Origin: Sphingomonas sp. Root241
GTDB taxonomy: Bacteria; Pseudomonadota; Alphaproteobacteria; Sphingomonadales; Sphingomonadaceae
Assembly: GCF_001428865.1 (NCBI RefSeq)
Contig: NZ_LMIV01000001.1
Location: 615,776-679,775 of the forward strand
DNA: 64,000 nt
Direction: 5' to 3'
This document shows, in pieces, positions 18,236-29,969 of this stretch. The translations under genes were made by a program, and so were the position numbers. Numbering within the stretch: the first letter of the stretch is position 1; each line of letters starts with the position of its first letter. The notes beneath the pieces were generated by a model. It saw nothing but the letters and a program-made list of their open reading frames with translations, did not search any database and was not told the DNA's origin.

Positions 18236-18673
18236 TTAGTTCGGCGGAGGATCGCCGGCGCCGACGACCTGGGCCTGCAGTTCCAGCTTCTTGCCGCTGG
18301 CGAAGGCGAGGGCGAGCGGGATGCGCGTGCCGGGCTTCACGCCCGGGCCGAGATCGAACAGCATGACGTGGCGACCGCCGGGGGCGAATTCGACCTCCCC
18401 TTTTGCCGGGACGGGGAGGTCGTGGGTGGGCTGCATCGACTTCACGCCCTGATGATCCATCGTTTCGTGGAGCTCCGAACGCAGCGCCGCGGGTGTCGAC
18501 ACCGCCAGCAAGGTATCCGCCTGTGCCCCGCCGCGGATCGTGAAATAGGCGGCGCCGGGGCGTCCGGCGACTGCGGGCAAGCGGACCCAGGCCTTGTCCG
18601 CGCCGAGTTCGGCGGGCTTGCCGCATCCGGCGAGCAGCAATGCCGCCGCAACGATCCCTGAAATTCCACGCAT
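18236..18673 (-). CDS. Copper chaperone PCu(A)C family lipoprotein
   Basis: The 145-residue product begins MRGISGIVAAALLLAGC, a lipoprotein signal. The mature domain has the PCuAC ligands in order: LHETMDHQGVKSMQP, then FAPGGRHVMLFDL. The His/Met residues bind Cu(I) for delivery to cytochrome oxidase CuA in the periplasm. I use the ATG at 18673, because the upstream extension is not protein-like and the signal peptide starts there. It is divergent from dnaK and has its own terminator. Confidence 0.9.
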   Translation of the reverse strand: MRGISGIVAAALLLAGCGKPAELGADKAWVRLPAVAGRPGAAYFTIRGGAQADTLLAVSTPAALRSELHETMDHQGVKSMQPTHDLPVPAKGEVEFAPGGRHVMLFDLGPGVKPGTRIPLALAFASGKKLELQAQVVGAGDPPPN

Positions 18674-18717
18674 CCGCTCAACTCCCGTTTCGGGAAAGTT
18701 CCTAGAATTCCACCCTT

Positions 18718-18745
18718 CTTGCGGCAAGCGGAAGCGCACCTATAT
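18718..18745 (+). promoter_or_regulatory. Candidate RpoH heat-shock promoter of dnaK
   Basis: CTTG (18718-18721) and CCTATAT (18739-18745) are 17 bp apart, matching the alphaproteobacterial sigma-32 consensus CTTG-N17/18-CYTATnT. It would start transcription near 18752, giving a leader of about 110 bases before dnaK. Confidence 0.65.
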
Positions 18746-18863
18746 CGCTTTCGGACGCGGTTCCCACGCCGCCTGATTTCGGGGCGAGGGGAGCCAAGTT
18801 TTTGATTTTCAACACTGAGCAATTGAACATGCATCAATTGAACACTGGGGGCCACGAGGGACC

Positions 18864-20777
<1,914 letters not shown>

Positions 20778-20787
20778 GTGCTTGTGA

Positions 20788-20868
20788 AATGGTTCTCGAC
20801 TTCGCTCGAACCGAACGGATTTAGGGCTGTCCCTTCCCCGTTCGTTTCGAGCGTCGTCGAGAAACATG
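20788..20868. repeat. Inverted repeat between dnaK and dnaJ
   Basis: Arms TGGTTCTCGACTTCGCTCGA (from about 20790) and its imperfect complement (20838-20866) form a long hairpin containing CGAACGG/CCGTTCG. It could lower dnaJ expression relative to dnaK. The CGTTCG-type core resembles the repeat at 30207. Confidence 0.7.
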
Positions 20869-20884
20869 TTTCTTTGGGGCGGGC

Positions 20885-22003
20885 ATGACCACCGAAGTCG
20901 ATTATTACGAGCTGCTCGAATGCGAGCGCAATGCGGACGAGGCGACGCTGAAATCGGCGTATCGCAAGCTCGCGATGAAGTATCATCCGGACAAGAATGG
21001 CGGGTGCAAGGATCACGAGGCCAAGTTCAAGGCGATCAGCGAAGCCTATGAATGCCTGAAGGATCCGCAGAAGCGCGCGGCCTATGATCGCTTCGGCCAT
21101 GCCGCGTTCAAGAACGGCATGGGCGGCGGCGGACCCGGCCACGGCGCGCAGGATTTCGGCGCGTTCAGCGACATCTTCGAAAGCGTGTTCGGCGAGTTCA
21201 TGGGCGGCCGCGGCGGGCGCCCGAACCTGCGCGGCGCGGACTTGCGCTACGACATGGAGATCAGCCTCGAGGATGCCTGGCACGGCAAGACCACCGAGAT
21301 CACCGTCGACGTGTCCGGCCTGTGCGACAGCTGCTCGGGCACCGGCGCGCGGCCGGGGACGCAGGCCCATCAGTGCAAGCAGTGCAACGGCCACGGCAAG
21401 GTCCGCGCGCAGCAGGGCTTCTTCATGGTCGAGCGGACCTGCCCGGTCTGCCATGGCGCCGGCGAAGTGATCGCCGATCCCTGCCGCGACTGCCGCGGCG
21501 AGGGCCGCACCGACAAGACCAAGACGCTCAAGATCAACGTGCCGCCGGGCGTCGACGAAGGCACCCGGATCCGGCTCTCGGGCGAAGGCGAAGCGGGCGC
21601 GCGCGGCGCACCGGCGGGCGACCTCTACATTTTCCTCCACGTTGCCAAGCATCCGATCTTCGAGCGGCAGGGCACGACCTTGTTCGCCAATGCGCCGATC
21701 AGCTTCACCACCGCGGCGCTGGGCGGGGAGATCACCCTCCCCGGACTCGACGGCGAGAAGCACGTCATCAAGATCGCGCCGGGCACCCAGCCGGGCCGCG
21801 AAGTCCGCCATCGCGGCGCCGGCATGCCGGTGCTGCAAGGGCGCGGACGCGGCGACCTGGTCGTGCGGCTCGAAGTCGAGATGCCGACGCGGCTGACTGC
21901 GAAGCAGCGTGAGTTGCTCGAGGAATTCCGCTGCACCGAGACGGGCGACGAATGCCCGCAGACGAGCGGGTTCTTCGCCAAGATCAAATCGGCTTTGGGG
22001 TAA
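20885..22003 (+). CDS. dnaJ: Chaperone protein DnaJ (Hsp40)
   Basis: Type I Hsp40, 372 residues. The J domain has YHPDKN with HPD at 34-36. A Gly/Phe region follows (about 75-110), then four zinc motifs CDSCSGTG, CKQCNGHG, CPVCHGAG and CRDCRGEG, and the substrate-binding C-terminal domains. It stimulates DnaK ATPase and holds unfolded clients. The start ATG at 20885 gives the standard MTTEVDYYELL. Confidence 0.99.
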   Translation: MTTEVDYYELLECERNADEATLKSAYRKLAMKYHPDKNGGCKDHEAKFKAISEAYECLKDPQKRAAYDRFGHAAFKNGMGGGGPGHGAQDFGAFSDIFESVFGEFMGGRGGRPNLRGADLRYDMEISLEDAWHGKTTEITVDVSGLCDSCSGTGARPGTQAHQCKQCNGHGKVRAQQGFFMVERTCPVCHGAGEVIADPCRDCRGEGRTDKTKTLKINVPPGVDEGTRIRLSGEGEAGARGAPAGDLYIFLHVAKHPIFERQGTTLFANAPISFTTAALGGEITLPGLDGEKHVIKIAPGTQPGREVRHRGAGMPVLQGRGRGDLVVRLEVEMPTRLTAKQRELLEEFRCTETGDECPQTSGFFAKIKSALG

Positions 22004-22014
22004 GCCTTTAGTTC

Positions 22015-22119
22015 GTCACCCCGGCCTTGGGCCGGGGTCCACCGTGCAGCAAACGAAACGCTCTGGCTTCCTGCTTCTCGCTATCGGCCTGGTGGACCCC
22101 GGAACAAGTCCGGGGTGAC
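22015..22119. repeat. Long inverted repeat, family B copy 2
   Basis: Arms GTCACCCCGGCCTTGGGCCG and CCGGAACAAGTCCGGGGTGA enclose about 55 unique bases, as in the copy at 5816. It lies between the ends of dnaJ and the convergent membrane-protein gene. Confidence 0.8.
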
Positions 22120-22142
22120 GTTTATGTGGTGGGTATTCGCTC

Positions 22143-22520
22143 TCACACGCTAACGCGCGTGCCGCCGAGCGCATGGAACTGCAGCGCCGCAATCGCCCCG
22201 ACCGCCAGCGCCTGCACGGCGACGAACGCCATACCCAGCCCATTGGGCTGCACCAGTGCGATCACTCCGAAGCTCGCCGCGACCCATGCGAGGTTGAGCC
22301 CCGCCACGAGCTGCACCGGCCAGCCGCCGCCCTGCCGCGCCGCCCACAGCACGAACAAGGCGAACGGGAACAGCAGGATCCCGGCCTCGCGGAGCAGCGG
22401 CACCGGCAATTCGGTGAGCCCGGCGGTGGGGCCGGCCGCGGCGACGAGCAGGCCGCCCATCGCGAGGCAGGTGGCGGCATCGAACAGCAACACCGGGCGG
22501 AGCAACTGGTTGCGAGTCAT
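22143..22520 (-). CDS. Small integral membrane protein, target-type neighbour of an MmyB-like regulator
   Basis: The 125-residue protein has four predicted membrane helices: AATCLAMGGLLVAAAG, GILLFPFALFVLWAA, LVAGLNLAWVAASFGVIALV and GMAFVAVQALAVGAIAAL. A GGGAGA ribosome site lies before the ATG at 22520. It is divergent from the XRE/MmyB regulator and shares a 123-bp intergenic region holding an exact inverted repeat. It is therefore probably controlled by that regulator. No known family recognised. Confidence 0.8.
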   Translation of the reverse strand: MTRNQLLRPVLLFDAATCLAMGGLLVAAAGPTAGLTELPVPLLREAGILLFPFALFVLWAARQGGGWPVQLVAGLNLAWVAASFGVIALVQPNGLGMAFVAVQALAVGAIAALQFHALGGTRVSV

Positions 22521-22578
22521 GATCGTATCTCCCTTGCTTGAGGTGCTCCCAAGCATGGCGATCGGCGGACGCAGGTCG

Positions 22579-22595
22579 ATTACCCGACAGGTAAT
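22579..22595. promoter_or_regulatory. Palindromic operator candidate ATTACC-N5-GGTAAT
   Basis: Perfect 6-bp arms with a 5-base centre in the divergent intergenic region, 49 bp before the regulator start. Position and form suit autoregulation and control of the membrane-protein gene by the neighbouring HTH protein. Confidence 0.55.
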
Positions 22596-22643
22596 GGAAT
22601 GCGTGCGCGCCCCGCGATACCACCGATGCGAGGGAGAAATGCG

Positions 22644-23426
22644 ATGAACACGCAGCAGGTTCGGCCCCTGGGCGAGCAGATCAAGCATTGGCGCCAGCGG
22701 CGGCGGCTGAGCCAGATGGAGCTCGCGCTCGACGCCGAGATCTCGACCAGGCATCTGAGCTTCATCGAAACGGGGCGCGCGCAGCCGAGCCGCGAGATGG
22801 TGCTGCTGCTCGCCGAACAGCTCGAAGTGCCGCTGCGCGAGCGCAACGCGATGCTGCTCGGCGCGGGCTATGCGCCGGTCTATTCGGAGCGGCCGCTCGA
22901 CGATCCGCAACTGGCCCCGGCCCGGCGCGCAGTCGAGCTGGTGCTCAAGGGGCACGAGCCGTTCCCGGCGCTTGCGGTCGATCGGCACTGGCACATGGTC
23001 GCAGCCAATGCGGCGGTGGCGCCGCTGCTCGCGGGCGTGGCGGAGCATCTGCTCGAAGGCCGCGTCAATGTGCTGCGATTGAGCCTGCATCCCGAGGGGC
23101 TGGCGCCGCGGATCCTCAATCTGGGCGAATGGCGGGCGCATCTGCTCGAGCGGCTGCGGCGCCAGGCGTGGCTGACCAGCGATCCCGTACTGGCAACGTT
23201 GCTCGACGAGCTTTGCGGCTATCCCTCGGCGGAGGGGAGCGGCGATGTGGACGGGTTCGGCGAGGTCGTGGTGCCGCTCAGGCTGGACTCGCCGCTGGGC
23301 GAATTGCGTTTCTTCAGCACCACCACGGTGTTCGGCACGCCGCGCGACGTGACGCTCGACGAACTGGCGATCGAGGCGTTCTTTCCCGCCGACGGAGCGA
23401 CGCTGGAGCGCCTTACCGTAAAGTGA
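22644..23426 (+). CDS. XRE-family regulator with MmyB-like ligand-binding domain
   Basis: The 260-residue product has an N-terminal Cro/CI HTH (about 8-65: LGEQIKHWRQRRRLSQMELA then TRHLSFIETGRAQPSR). An MmyB-like domain follows, with PALAVDRHWHMVAANAAVAP and the C-terminal ELRFFSTTTVFGTPRDVTLD, a strong family fingerprint. These domains are thought to bind fatty acid-like ligands. I start at ATG 22644, which has AGGGAGAAATGCG before it. It is divergent from a small membrane protein. Confidence 0.9.
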   Translation: MNTQQVRPLGEQIKHWRQRRRLSQMELALDAEISTRHLSFIETGRAQPSREMVLLLAEQLEVPLRERNAMLLGAGYAPVYSERPLDDPQLAPARRAVELVLKGHEPFPALAVDRHWHMVAANAAVAPLLAGVAEHLLEGRVNVLRLSLHPEGLAPRILNLGEWRAHLLERLRRQAWLTSDPVLATLLDELCGYPSAEGSGDVDGFGEVVVPLRLDSPLGELRFFSTTTVFGTPRDVTLDELAIEAFFPADGATLERLTVK

Positions 23427-23627
23427 TCAAGACGGTTCATAGTCAAGCGGCTGTCGTGGAAAGATAAAATCTGCATCCGCGCGGGGTGACCAATCTCAAC
23501 CACGGCGTACGCCGAGATTGTCCTCCGAAATGGTTGCATCCTGTCTTCAGCAATATTGGACGGATAGTGCGCGGCGGCGTATATCGACTCCCCGGGGGCG
23601 GCCGACGCCTCCGGGGGGACATCGTCC

Positions 23628-24638
23628 ATGCTGGCACGACTCATCGACGCGCTGCGGCGCCTGCTCCGCATATTCGGCTTCGGCGCTCCTGCACAGCGAG
23701 ACGATTCTCCGCAGCCCGAACCGCGTTTGGCCCAGCCGGCGCCCGAGCCCGCGCCCGTCGATCCTGCGGTAGCGCCGCCGGTGCAGCCGGCGCTGGCGCT
23801 TTTCCAGCTCGTTGCGACCAGCGGCGAGGTTCCGATGCGCGCGGGCGACGATCCCGCCGGCTTCACGCTTGGCATGATCCAGAGCTTCGCGGGCACAAGC
23901 GGAGCCTTTGGCGCGCCAGCCGCGGACGGGCGAATGGTGCCGGTCGCGACCAACCAGCCGCTGATGGCGGTGTTCGGCTTCAGCTTTGGCGGCGACGGCA
24001 TGCATCTGGGCTTGCCCAATCTGACCGGGCGCACCCCGGTGGGCGGGGCGCAGCCCGGCATGTTCGGCCCGCAGACGCTGACGCTGACCTATCTGATCGC
24101 AGCCGAGGCGGGCAGCGGGGCGCCGCTGCTGGGAATGATCGCGGCCTTTGGCGGCAATTACGCCCCGCCGGGCTGGATGCCGGCCAGCGGACAGATGCTG
24201 CCGATCTCGGCCAATGTGCCGCTCTACCAGCTGATCGGCCAGACCTATGGCGGCAACCCCGTCGGGTTCACCCTGCCGGACCTCGACGGATTCGCGGCGA
24301 TCGGCGCGGGTGCGGCGCCGGGATTGCCCGCAGTGGCGCTCGGCGGGCGCGTGGCGACGCCGGTGCCGGCGATCGGGCTCAACTATCTGATCTGCGTGAC
24401 GGGGGCGGCACCGCCCGCCGGCGGGACCGGGGCCTTCCCGCAGTCCGAGGGGTTCCTGGGCCAGGTGATCGCCTATGCCGGGCCGGAGGCACCCGCAGAC
24501 TGGATGCTGTGCGATGGATCGCTGCTCGATGCGGGGCTATATCCGGCGCTCTTCGCAGTGATCGGCACGCGGTTCGGCGGCTCGGGGCAGAGCTTCGCAT
24601 TGCCCGATCTGCGCGGAAGGATCCTGACCGGGGCCTGA
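23628..24638 (+). CDS. Triple phage tail-collar domain protein
   Basis: A 336-residue protein with a Pro-rich spacer (about 25-55) and three tandem tail-collar units. Each has the W/G-M/Q-P-x-x-G-x-x-L...GGxxxxFxLPDLRGR pattern. The units are SFAGTSGAFGAPAADGRMVP...LPNLTGRTPVG, MIAAFGGNYAPPGWMPASGQ...LPDLDGFAAIG, and VIAYAGPEAPADWMLCDGSL...LPDLRGRILTG (only their ends given). Collar domains occur in tail fibres and in the microcystin-dependent MdpB-type proteins. No other phage genes are near, so this looks like a domesticated or stand-alone member. The gene ends 10 bp from a convergent peptidase-like gene. Confidence 0.85.
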   Translation: MLARLIDALRRLLRIFGFGAPAQRDDSPQPEPRLAQPAPEPAPVDPAVAPPVQPALALFQLVATSGEVPMRAGDDPAGFTLGMIQSFAGTSGAFGAPAADGRMVPVATNQPLMAVFGFSFGGDGMHLGLPNLTGRTPVGGAQPGMFGPQTLTLTYLIAAEAGSGAPLLGMIAAFGGNYAPPGWMPASGQMLPISANVPLYQLIGQTYGGNPVGFTLPDLDGFAAIGAGAAPGLPAVALGGRVATPVPAIGLNYLICVTGAAPPAGGTGAFPQSEGFLGQVIAYAGPEAPADWMLCDGSLLDAGLYPALFAVIGTRFGGSGQSFALPDLRGRILTGA

Positions 24639-24648
24639 CGGCCCGCGA

Positions 24649-25479
24649 TCAATGGCCGTTGTCGCTCCAGTGCGGCGGATCCGACGCCAGCTTGATCACG
24701 CCATAGGTCTTGCCGATCGCGTGCAGGTCCTTGTTGGTGTTGCCTGAACGCGGCGTCGAGACCGTGCGCGGGCTGCCGGACTTGTCGCGGACCTTGATCG
24801 TCCCAGTCCAGCCGATCGTCATGTCGATCGCCCTGCCCTCGATATGGAGCGAAGTGAGCGAGGGCTGGAAGGCGATGCCGAACAGATCGACCATCTCCTG
24901 CGCGCCCTTTTTCGATCTTGCGAGATCGCCATGATCCCATTGGATCGCACAGCCGGCGACGGCGGGGACGTCCTTCGGCGCGACCGATCCGTGGGCGATG
25001 CGCCAGCAATAATGCATCAGGTGGGCGCGCGTGGCGTTGCGCAGCGTGGCGGTGACCCTGACGGTCGCGCCCGCGTCTCCGAGCGCGTCGATGAACGCCG
25101 CCACCTTCTCGCGAAAGGGCGGGGCGAGGGCGGAAACCGACGCGCTGTTGGGGAATCGCGCCTGATTGGCTTGCCACCAGACCGCACCGCTGAGCGGCGC
25201 CGGGGTGCCGCCGGGTTGCGGCGCCGGAGCGGTTCCGCGGGTGGTGAGCGCTTGCCACGTCCTGCCGCCGGGATCGATGCGCCCGTCGGGGCTCGCGGCG
25301 CCGAGCACACGTGACTGGAAGGCCTTGATCGCGTCGATCGTGAGCGGTCCGCAGATCCCGGTGGTGGGGACCAGCTCCTGTCCGGTGGCCGTCAGCCAGC
25401 CATTGAGCAGATGCTGGACGACGAGCACGTCGGCGAGCTCGTTGATTCCGCCTTTGCCCACCGATGCGCCGATCGCCAT
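24649..25479 (-). CDS. Peptidoglycan-binding protein with M15-like zinc peptidase motifs
   Basis: The 276-residue product has a PG_binding_1-like region near the start (about 17-60, LVVQHLLNGWL ... GPLTIDAIKAFQSRVLG). A Pro-rich linker and a C-terminal domain follow, with LHIEGRAIDM (His212, Asp219) and PPHWSD (His270). HxxGxAxD followed by HW matches M15/VanY-type D-Ala-D-Ala peptidases or endolysins. No signal peptide is obvious, so export or use from inside (for example lysis) is open. It is convergent with the tail-collar gene, 10 bp away, which hints at a shared phage-derived origin. Confidence 0.75.
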   Translation of the reverse strand: MAIGASVGKGGINELADVLVVQHLLNGWLTATGQELVPTTGICGPLTIDAIKAFQSRVLGAASPDGRIDPGGRTWQALTTRGTAPAPQPGGTPAPLSGAVWWQANQARFPNSASVSALAPPFREKVAAFIDALGDAGATVRVTATLRNATRAHLMHYCWRIAHGSVAPKDVPAVAGCAIQWDHGDLARSKKGAQEMVDLFGIAFQPSLTSLHIEGRAIDMTIGWTGTIKVRDKSGSPRTVSTPRSGNTNKDLHAIGKTYGVIKLASDPPHWSDNGH

Positions 25480-25543
25480 GGCATGCCCCCTTGTGCCCGC
25501 GCGGAGGATACGCCCGATCGCGTGTGGTGGAAAGCGGCGCGCT

Positions 25544-26854
<1,311 letters not shown>

Positions 26855-27060
26855 GCTTATACTCCGTGGACGGGCGTTGCTCGAACGCCACAGGGCAATC
26901 GAAATGCGACGAGGCGCCACCTAGCAGGGGTGAGCCGTGGCCGCAACGGCTGAAATTGGGAACAACAGTCCCAGTTTAGAGGTTCATATCCGCGAATAGC
27001 AACAGGTTTCATGCTTTGCCACCACAGGTCCGGTGAAGCAAATAACAGGAGATTAAACAG

Positions 27061-27699
27061 ATGTTGAAGGCAGTTCTTCTAGCGACGTCTATGCTTGTTG
27101 CTGCGCCCGCCTTTGCGCAGAATAAGCCCGCGACCGAAACTACGCAGCCGCAGCAGCAAACGCCGTCCGTGGCTCAGTCCAAGCCCGAGACGCCGGCGAC
27201 GACCGATGACGCCGCGCCGGGCACGCAGGGATCGGGCACGGTTGAGGAAGCCCCACCCGCCACGCCTGCGCCGGCAACCGAAGCCGCCCAGCCTACGCCC
27301 ACCCAGCCGGCAACCCCGGCGCAGCCTGCGACGCCCGCGGAGCCGGGCACGGCGCCCGCCCAACCTGCAACGCCGGCCACGCCTGCACAGCCGGGTGCCA
27401 CGCCGCCGAACGGAACCGCCGGTGCCGGCACGGTGCAGCCTGCGGCGACGCCGGATCAGGTCGGACAAGCGGTCGGCCGCGATTTCGGCACCTATGACAA
27501 GGACTCGAACGGCGCGCTCAACGATGCCGAGTTCGGCGCGTGGATGAGCACGCTGCGCAAGGGATCGGAGCCTGCGTTCGACCCGGGTTCGCCCGAGGCC
27601 GGCGTCTGGCTCGGCCAGGCCTTCGCGCAGGCCGATACCGACAAGAGCAAGTCCGTCGACAAGGCCGAGCTCGCGAAGTTTCTGACGCCGAAGCCGTAA
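27061..27699 (+). CDS. Secreted EF-hand protein with Pro/Ala/Thr-rich linker
   Basis: The 212-residue product starts with a signal peptide (MLKAVLLATSMLVAAPAFAQ). About 110 residues of low-complexity Pro-Ala-Thr-Gln repeats follow, probably an extended linker. Two EF-hand loops are near the end: DKDSNGALNDAEF and DTDKSKSVDKAEL. Calcium binding in the periplasm or outside is likely; no enzymatic domain is seen. A strong terminator follows at 27735. Confidence 0.82.
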   Translation: MLKAVLLATSMLVAAPAFAQNKPATETTQPQQQTPSVAQSKPETPATTDDAAPGTQGSGTVEEAPPATPAPATEAAQPTPTQPATPAQPATPAEPGTAPAQPATPATPAQPGATPPNGTAGAGTVQPAATPDQVGQAVGRDFGTYDKDSNGALNDAEFGAWMSTLRKGSEPAFDPGSPEAGVWLGQAFAQADTDKSKSVDKAELAKFLTPKP

Positions 27700-27734
27700 G
27701 CTACCCGCGCCCCACGCATGGCGCATCTCCCGAG

Positions 27735-27765
27735 CGGCCGCCGGATATCTTCCGGCGGCCGTTTT
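27735..27765 (+). terminator. Rho-independent terminator of the EF-hand gene
   Basis: A perfect 10-bp stem CGGCCGCCGG/CCGGCGGCCG with a 7-base loop, directly followed by TTTT. Confidence 0.88.
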
Positions 27766-27796
27766 CGCGTGGGCTCGCAAGGGCCGTCCCTCAGCC

Positions 27797-27901
27797 GTCA
27801 CCCCCGCGAAAGCGGGGGCCCATCTCCCGCCCTATCCCCCATCGTTCGGGCGCATTTTGCTGCACGCCCGGGAGATGGGTCCCCGCTTTCGCGGGGATGA
27901 C
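27797..27901. repeat. Long inverted repeat, family A copy 1
   Basis: Arms GTCACCCCCGCGAAAGCGGG and its near complement ending CGCGGGGATGAC surround about 45 bases. Each arm has a CCCGCGAAAGCGGG mini-hairpin. Further copies lie at 60882 and 63906. Confidence 0.85.
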
Positions 27902-27925
27902 GGGGTTGTGGCAGTAAGCCCCGCG

Positions 27926-28609
27926 TCAGATCAGCCCCTGCGCGCGCAGGCTGACATGGCCTTCCGCGCCCATGATGATGTGATCGTGCACTGCGATGCC
28001 GAGACGCTTGCCGGCTTCGGCGACTTGCCGGGTGATGTCGATGTCGGCGCGGCTGGGCGAGGGATCGCCCGAGGGATGGTTGTGGACGAGGATGATCGCC
28101 GCCGAGCCGAGATCGATCGCGCGGCGGATCACTTCGCGGACATAGACCGGCGCCTCGTCGATCGAGCCTTCGTTCATCAATTCGTCGCGAATCAGCATGT
28201 TGCGCGCATTGAGATGGAGCACGCGGACCCGCTCGATCGCGTGGTGCGCCATGTCGGCGCGCAGATAGTCGAGCAGGGCCTGCCAATTGGCGAGGATCGG
28301 GCGCTCAGCCACTTCCGCGCGCAGCAGCCGCAGCGCCGCGGCGTGCGCGGCCTTGAGCGCGGCGACGCTGGTCTCGCCCATGCCGGGCACGCGCGCGAGC
28401 GCTTCGGCATCGGCGGTTAGCAGCCCGCCGATGCCGCCGAATTCGGTGAGCAAGGCCTTGGCGAGCGGTTTGGTGTCGCGGCGGGGAATGGCGAGGGCGA
28501 GCAGATATTCGATCAGCTCGTGATCGAGCAATGCATCGGGCCCGCCTTCGAACAGCCGCCGGCGCAGGCGTGCGCGATGGCCATTATTGTCGGGAGCATC
28601 GACGGGCAT
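27926..28609 (-). CDS. radC: RadC/JAB-domain DNA-repair-type protein
   Basis: A 227-residue JAMM-fold protein. The metal motif HNHPSGDPSPSRAD is intact near residue 175, preceded by helix-hairpin-helix RVPGMGETSVAALKAAH at about 72-88. Early RadC repair claims are doubtful; the fold is that of a zinc peptidase and a role in natural transformation or defence has been suggested. I start at 28609 (MPVDAPDNNGHRARL), as the longer frame is not RadC-like. It is divergent from the F0 operon. Confidence 0.93.
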   Translation of the reverse strand: MPVDAPDNNGHRARLRRRLFEGGPDALLDHELIEYLLALAIPRRDTKPLAKALLTEFGGIGGLLTADAEALARVPGMGETSVAALKAAHAAALRLLRAEVAERPILANWQALLDYLRADMAHHAIERVRVLHLNARNMLIRDELMNEGSIDEAPVYVREVIRRAIDLGSAAIILVHNHPSGDPSPSRADIDITRQVAEAGKRLGIAVHDHIIMGAEGHVSLRAQGLI

Positions 28610-28776
28610 GGCGCCGGTGTTCCTTAAAAGCCCCTCCCTTTCAAGGGAGAGGCTTGGAGGGCGGGTTCGCAATAGTTGACTCAGCCGCCCCCCCATCCTA
28701 ATCGGCCCCTGCCTTGGCGGGCTCGCCGCTCGGCACATGCGTCTGGCCTGCCGGAAACGGCTTACAGGAGAGGCAA

Positions 28777-29094
28777 TTGGCCGAGAACGAGCCCGGACTG
28801 GACCCCTTGCCCGAGGATGCCCGCCTTAACTCGCTCGACGAGCGACTGAAGCGAGCCAAATCGGAAGAGGCGATCAGGACCGGCGCCGTGGATACCAAGG
28901 GCGATGCCAGCTATCGCCTCGGGAACCGCGTGCTGGCCGAACTGATCGGTTCCATGATCGGAGGAGCAGTGATCGGCGGTACGCTCGATTGGCTGCTGGG
29001 AACCTCCCCGTGGCTCCTGCTCGTGCTCCTGTTCCTCGGAATAGGCAGTGCTTTCAGGAACATCATCAGGATTTCGAACCAGCGCTCGAAGTAG
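28777..29094 (+). CDS. atpI: ATP synthase protein I (AtpI/AtpZ-like)
   Basis: First gene of the F0 operon. I start at the TTG at 28777, because AGGAGA lies 6 bases before it and the frame upstream is not protein-like. The 105-residue product is charged at the N-terminus and has two membrane helices at the end (LIGSMIGGAVIGGTLDWLL and SPWLLLVLLFLGIGSAF). AtpI proteins aid c-ring assembly or magnesium/calcium uptake. A 39-bp gap leads to atpB. Confidence 0.85.
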   Translation: MAENEPGLDPLPEDARLNSLDERLKRAKSEEAIRTGAVDTKGDASYRLGNRVLAELIGSMIGGAVIGGTLDWLLGTSPWLLLVLLFLGIGSAFRNIIRISNQRSK

Positions 29095-29133
29095 CTCTTC
29101 GGGCGCTTTGGCTAATGAAGCGGATCAACAAGC

Positions 29134-29916
29134 GTGGCGGCTGAATCAGGCAAGATCGACCCGATGCACCAGTTCGAGGTGCAGACGATCTGGGACGGCT
29201 TCAACATTGCCGGGCACCAGATCGCCTTCACGAACTCGGCGCTGTGGATGTGCGTCGCGGCTTTCGTCCTCTGGGCATTCATGCTCGGGGGCATGAAGCG
29301 CGCGGTCGTGCCCGGCCGCTGGCAGATGCTGGTCGAGAACTTCACCGGCTTCATCGATTCGATGCTCGCGGCGAACATCGGCAAGGAAGGCCGCAAATAC
29401 CTCCCTTACGTGTTCTCGCTGTTCATGTTCATCCTGTTCGCCAACGTGCTCGGGCTGCTGCCTTTGGGCCTGGTGGGCATCCACCCGTTCACCTTCACCA
29501 GCCACTTCACCGTCACCGGCGTGCTGGCGATCATGAGCTTCTCGATCGTGCTGATCGTCGGCTTCTGGAAGCACGGGTTTCACTTCTTCAAGCTGTTCGT
29601 GCCGCACGGCACCCCGCTCTGGCTGATCTGGCTGATCCCCGCGATCGAGTTCGTCTCGTTCATGGTGCGCCCGTTCTCGCTGGGCCTGCGACTGTTCGTC
29701 GCGATGATCGCCGGGCACATCCTTCTGAAGGTGCTCGCGGGCTTCGTGATCAACGCCGGTAACGCGGGCCTCATCCCCGGCCTCGGCGTCGGCATCCCCA
29801 GCTTCGCTTTGATGGTCGGCATCTCGGCGCTCGAGATCCTCGTCGCCGGCATCCAGGCCTATGTCTTTGCACTGCTCACGTCGCTGTACATCAACGACGC
29901 CGAGCATCTGCACTGA
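29134..29916 (+). CDS. atpB: F0F1 ATP synthase subunit a
   Basis: 260 residues and GTG start. It has the proton-channel helix with the essential arginine in [20 protein letters not shown], and the other polytopic helices in order. It forms the stator half-channels against the c-ring in the inner membrane. Operon order atpI-atpB-atpE-atpF'-atpF is the alphaproteobacterial F0 operon, separate from F1 genes. Confidence 0.97.
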   Translation: MAAESGKIDPMHQFEVQTIWDGFNIAGHQIAFTNSALWMCVAAFVLWAFMLGGMKRAVVPGRWQMLVENFTGFIDSMLAANIGKEGRKYLPYVFSLFMFILFANVLGLLPLGLVGIHPFTFTSHFTVTGVLAIMSFSIVLIVGFWKHGFHFFKLFVPHGTPLWLIWLIPAIEFVSFMVRPFSLGLRLFVAMIAGHILLKVLAGFVINAGNAGLIPGLGVGIPSFALMVGISALEILVAGIQAYVFALLTSLYINDAEHLH

Positions 29917-29969
29917 GTTTTTTCCGTAAACCGTACCAACCAACAAGTTCGAAGCAGGAGTTTAGAAAA

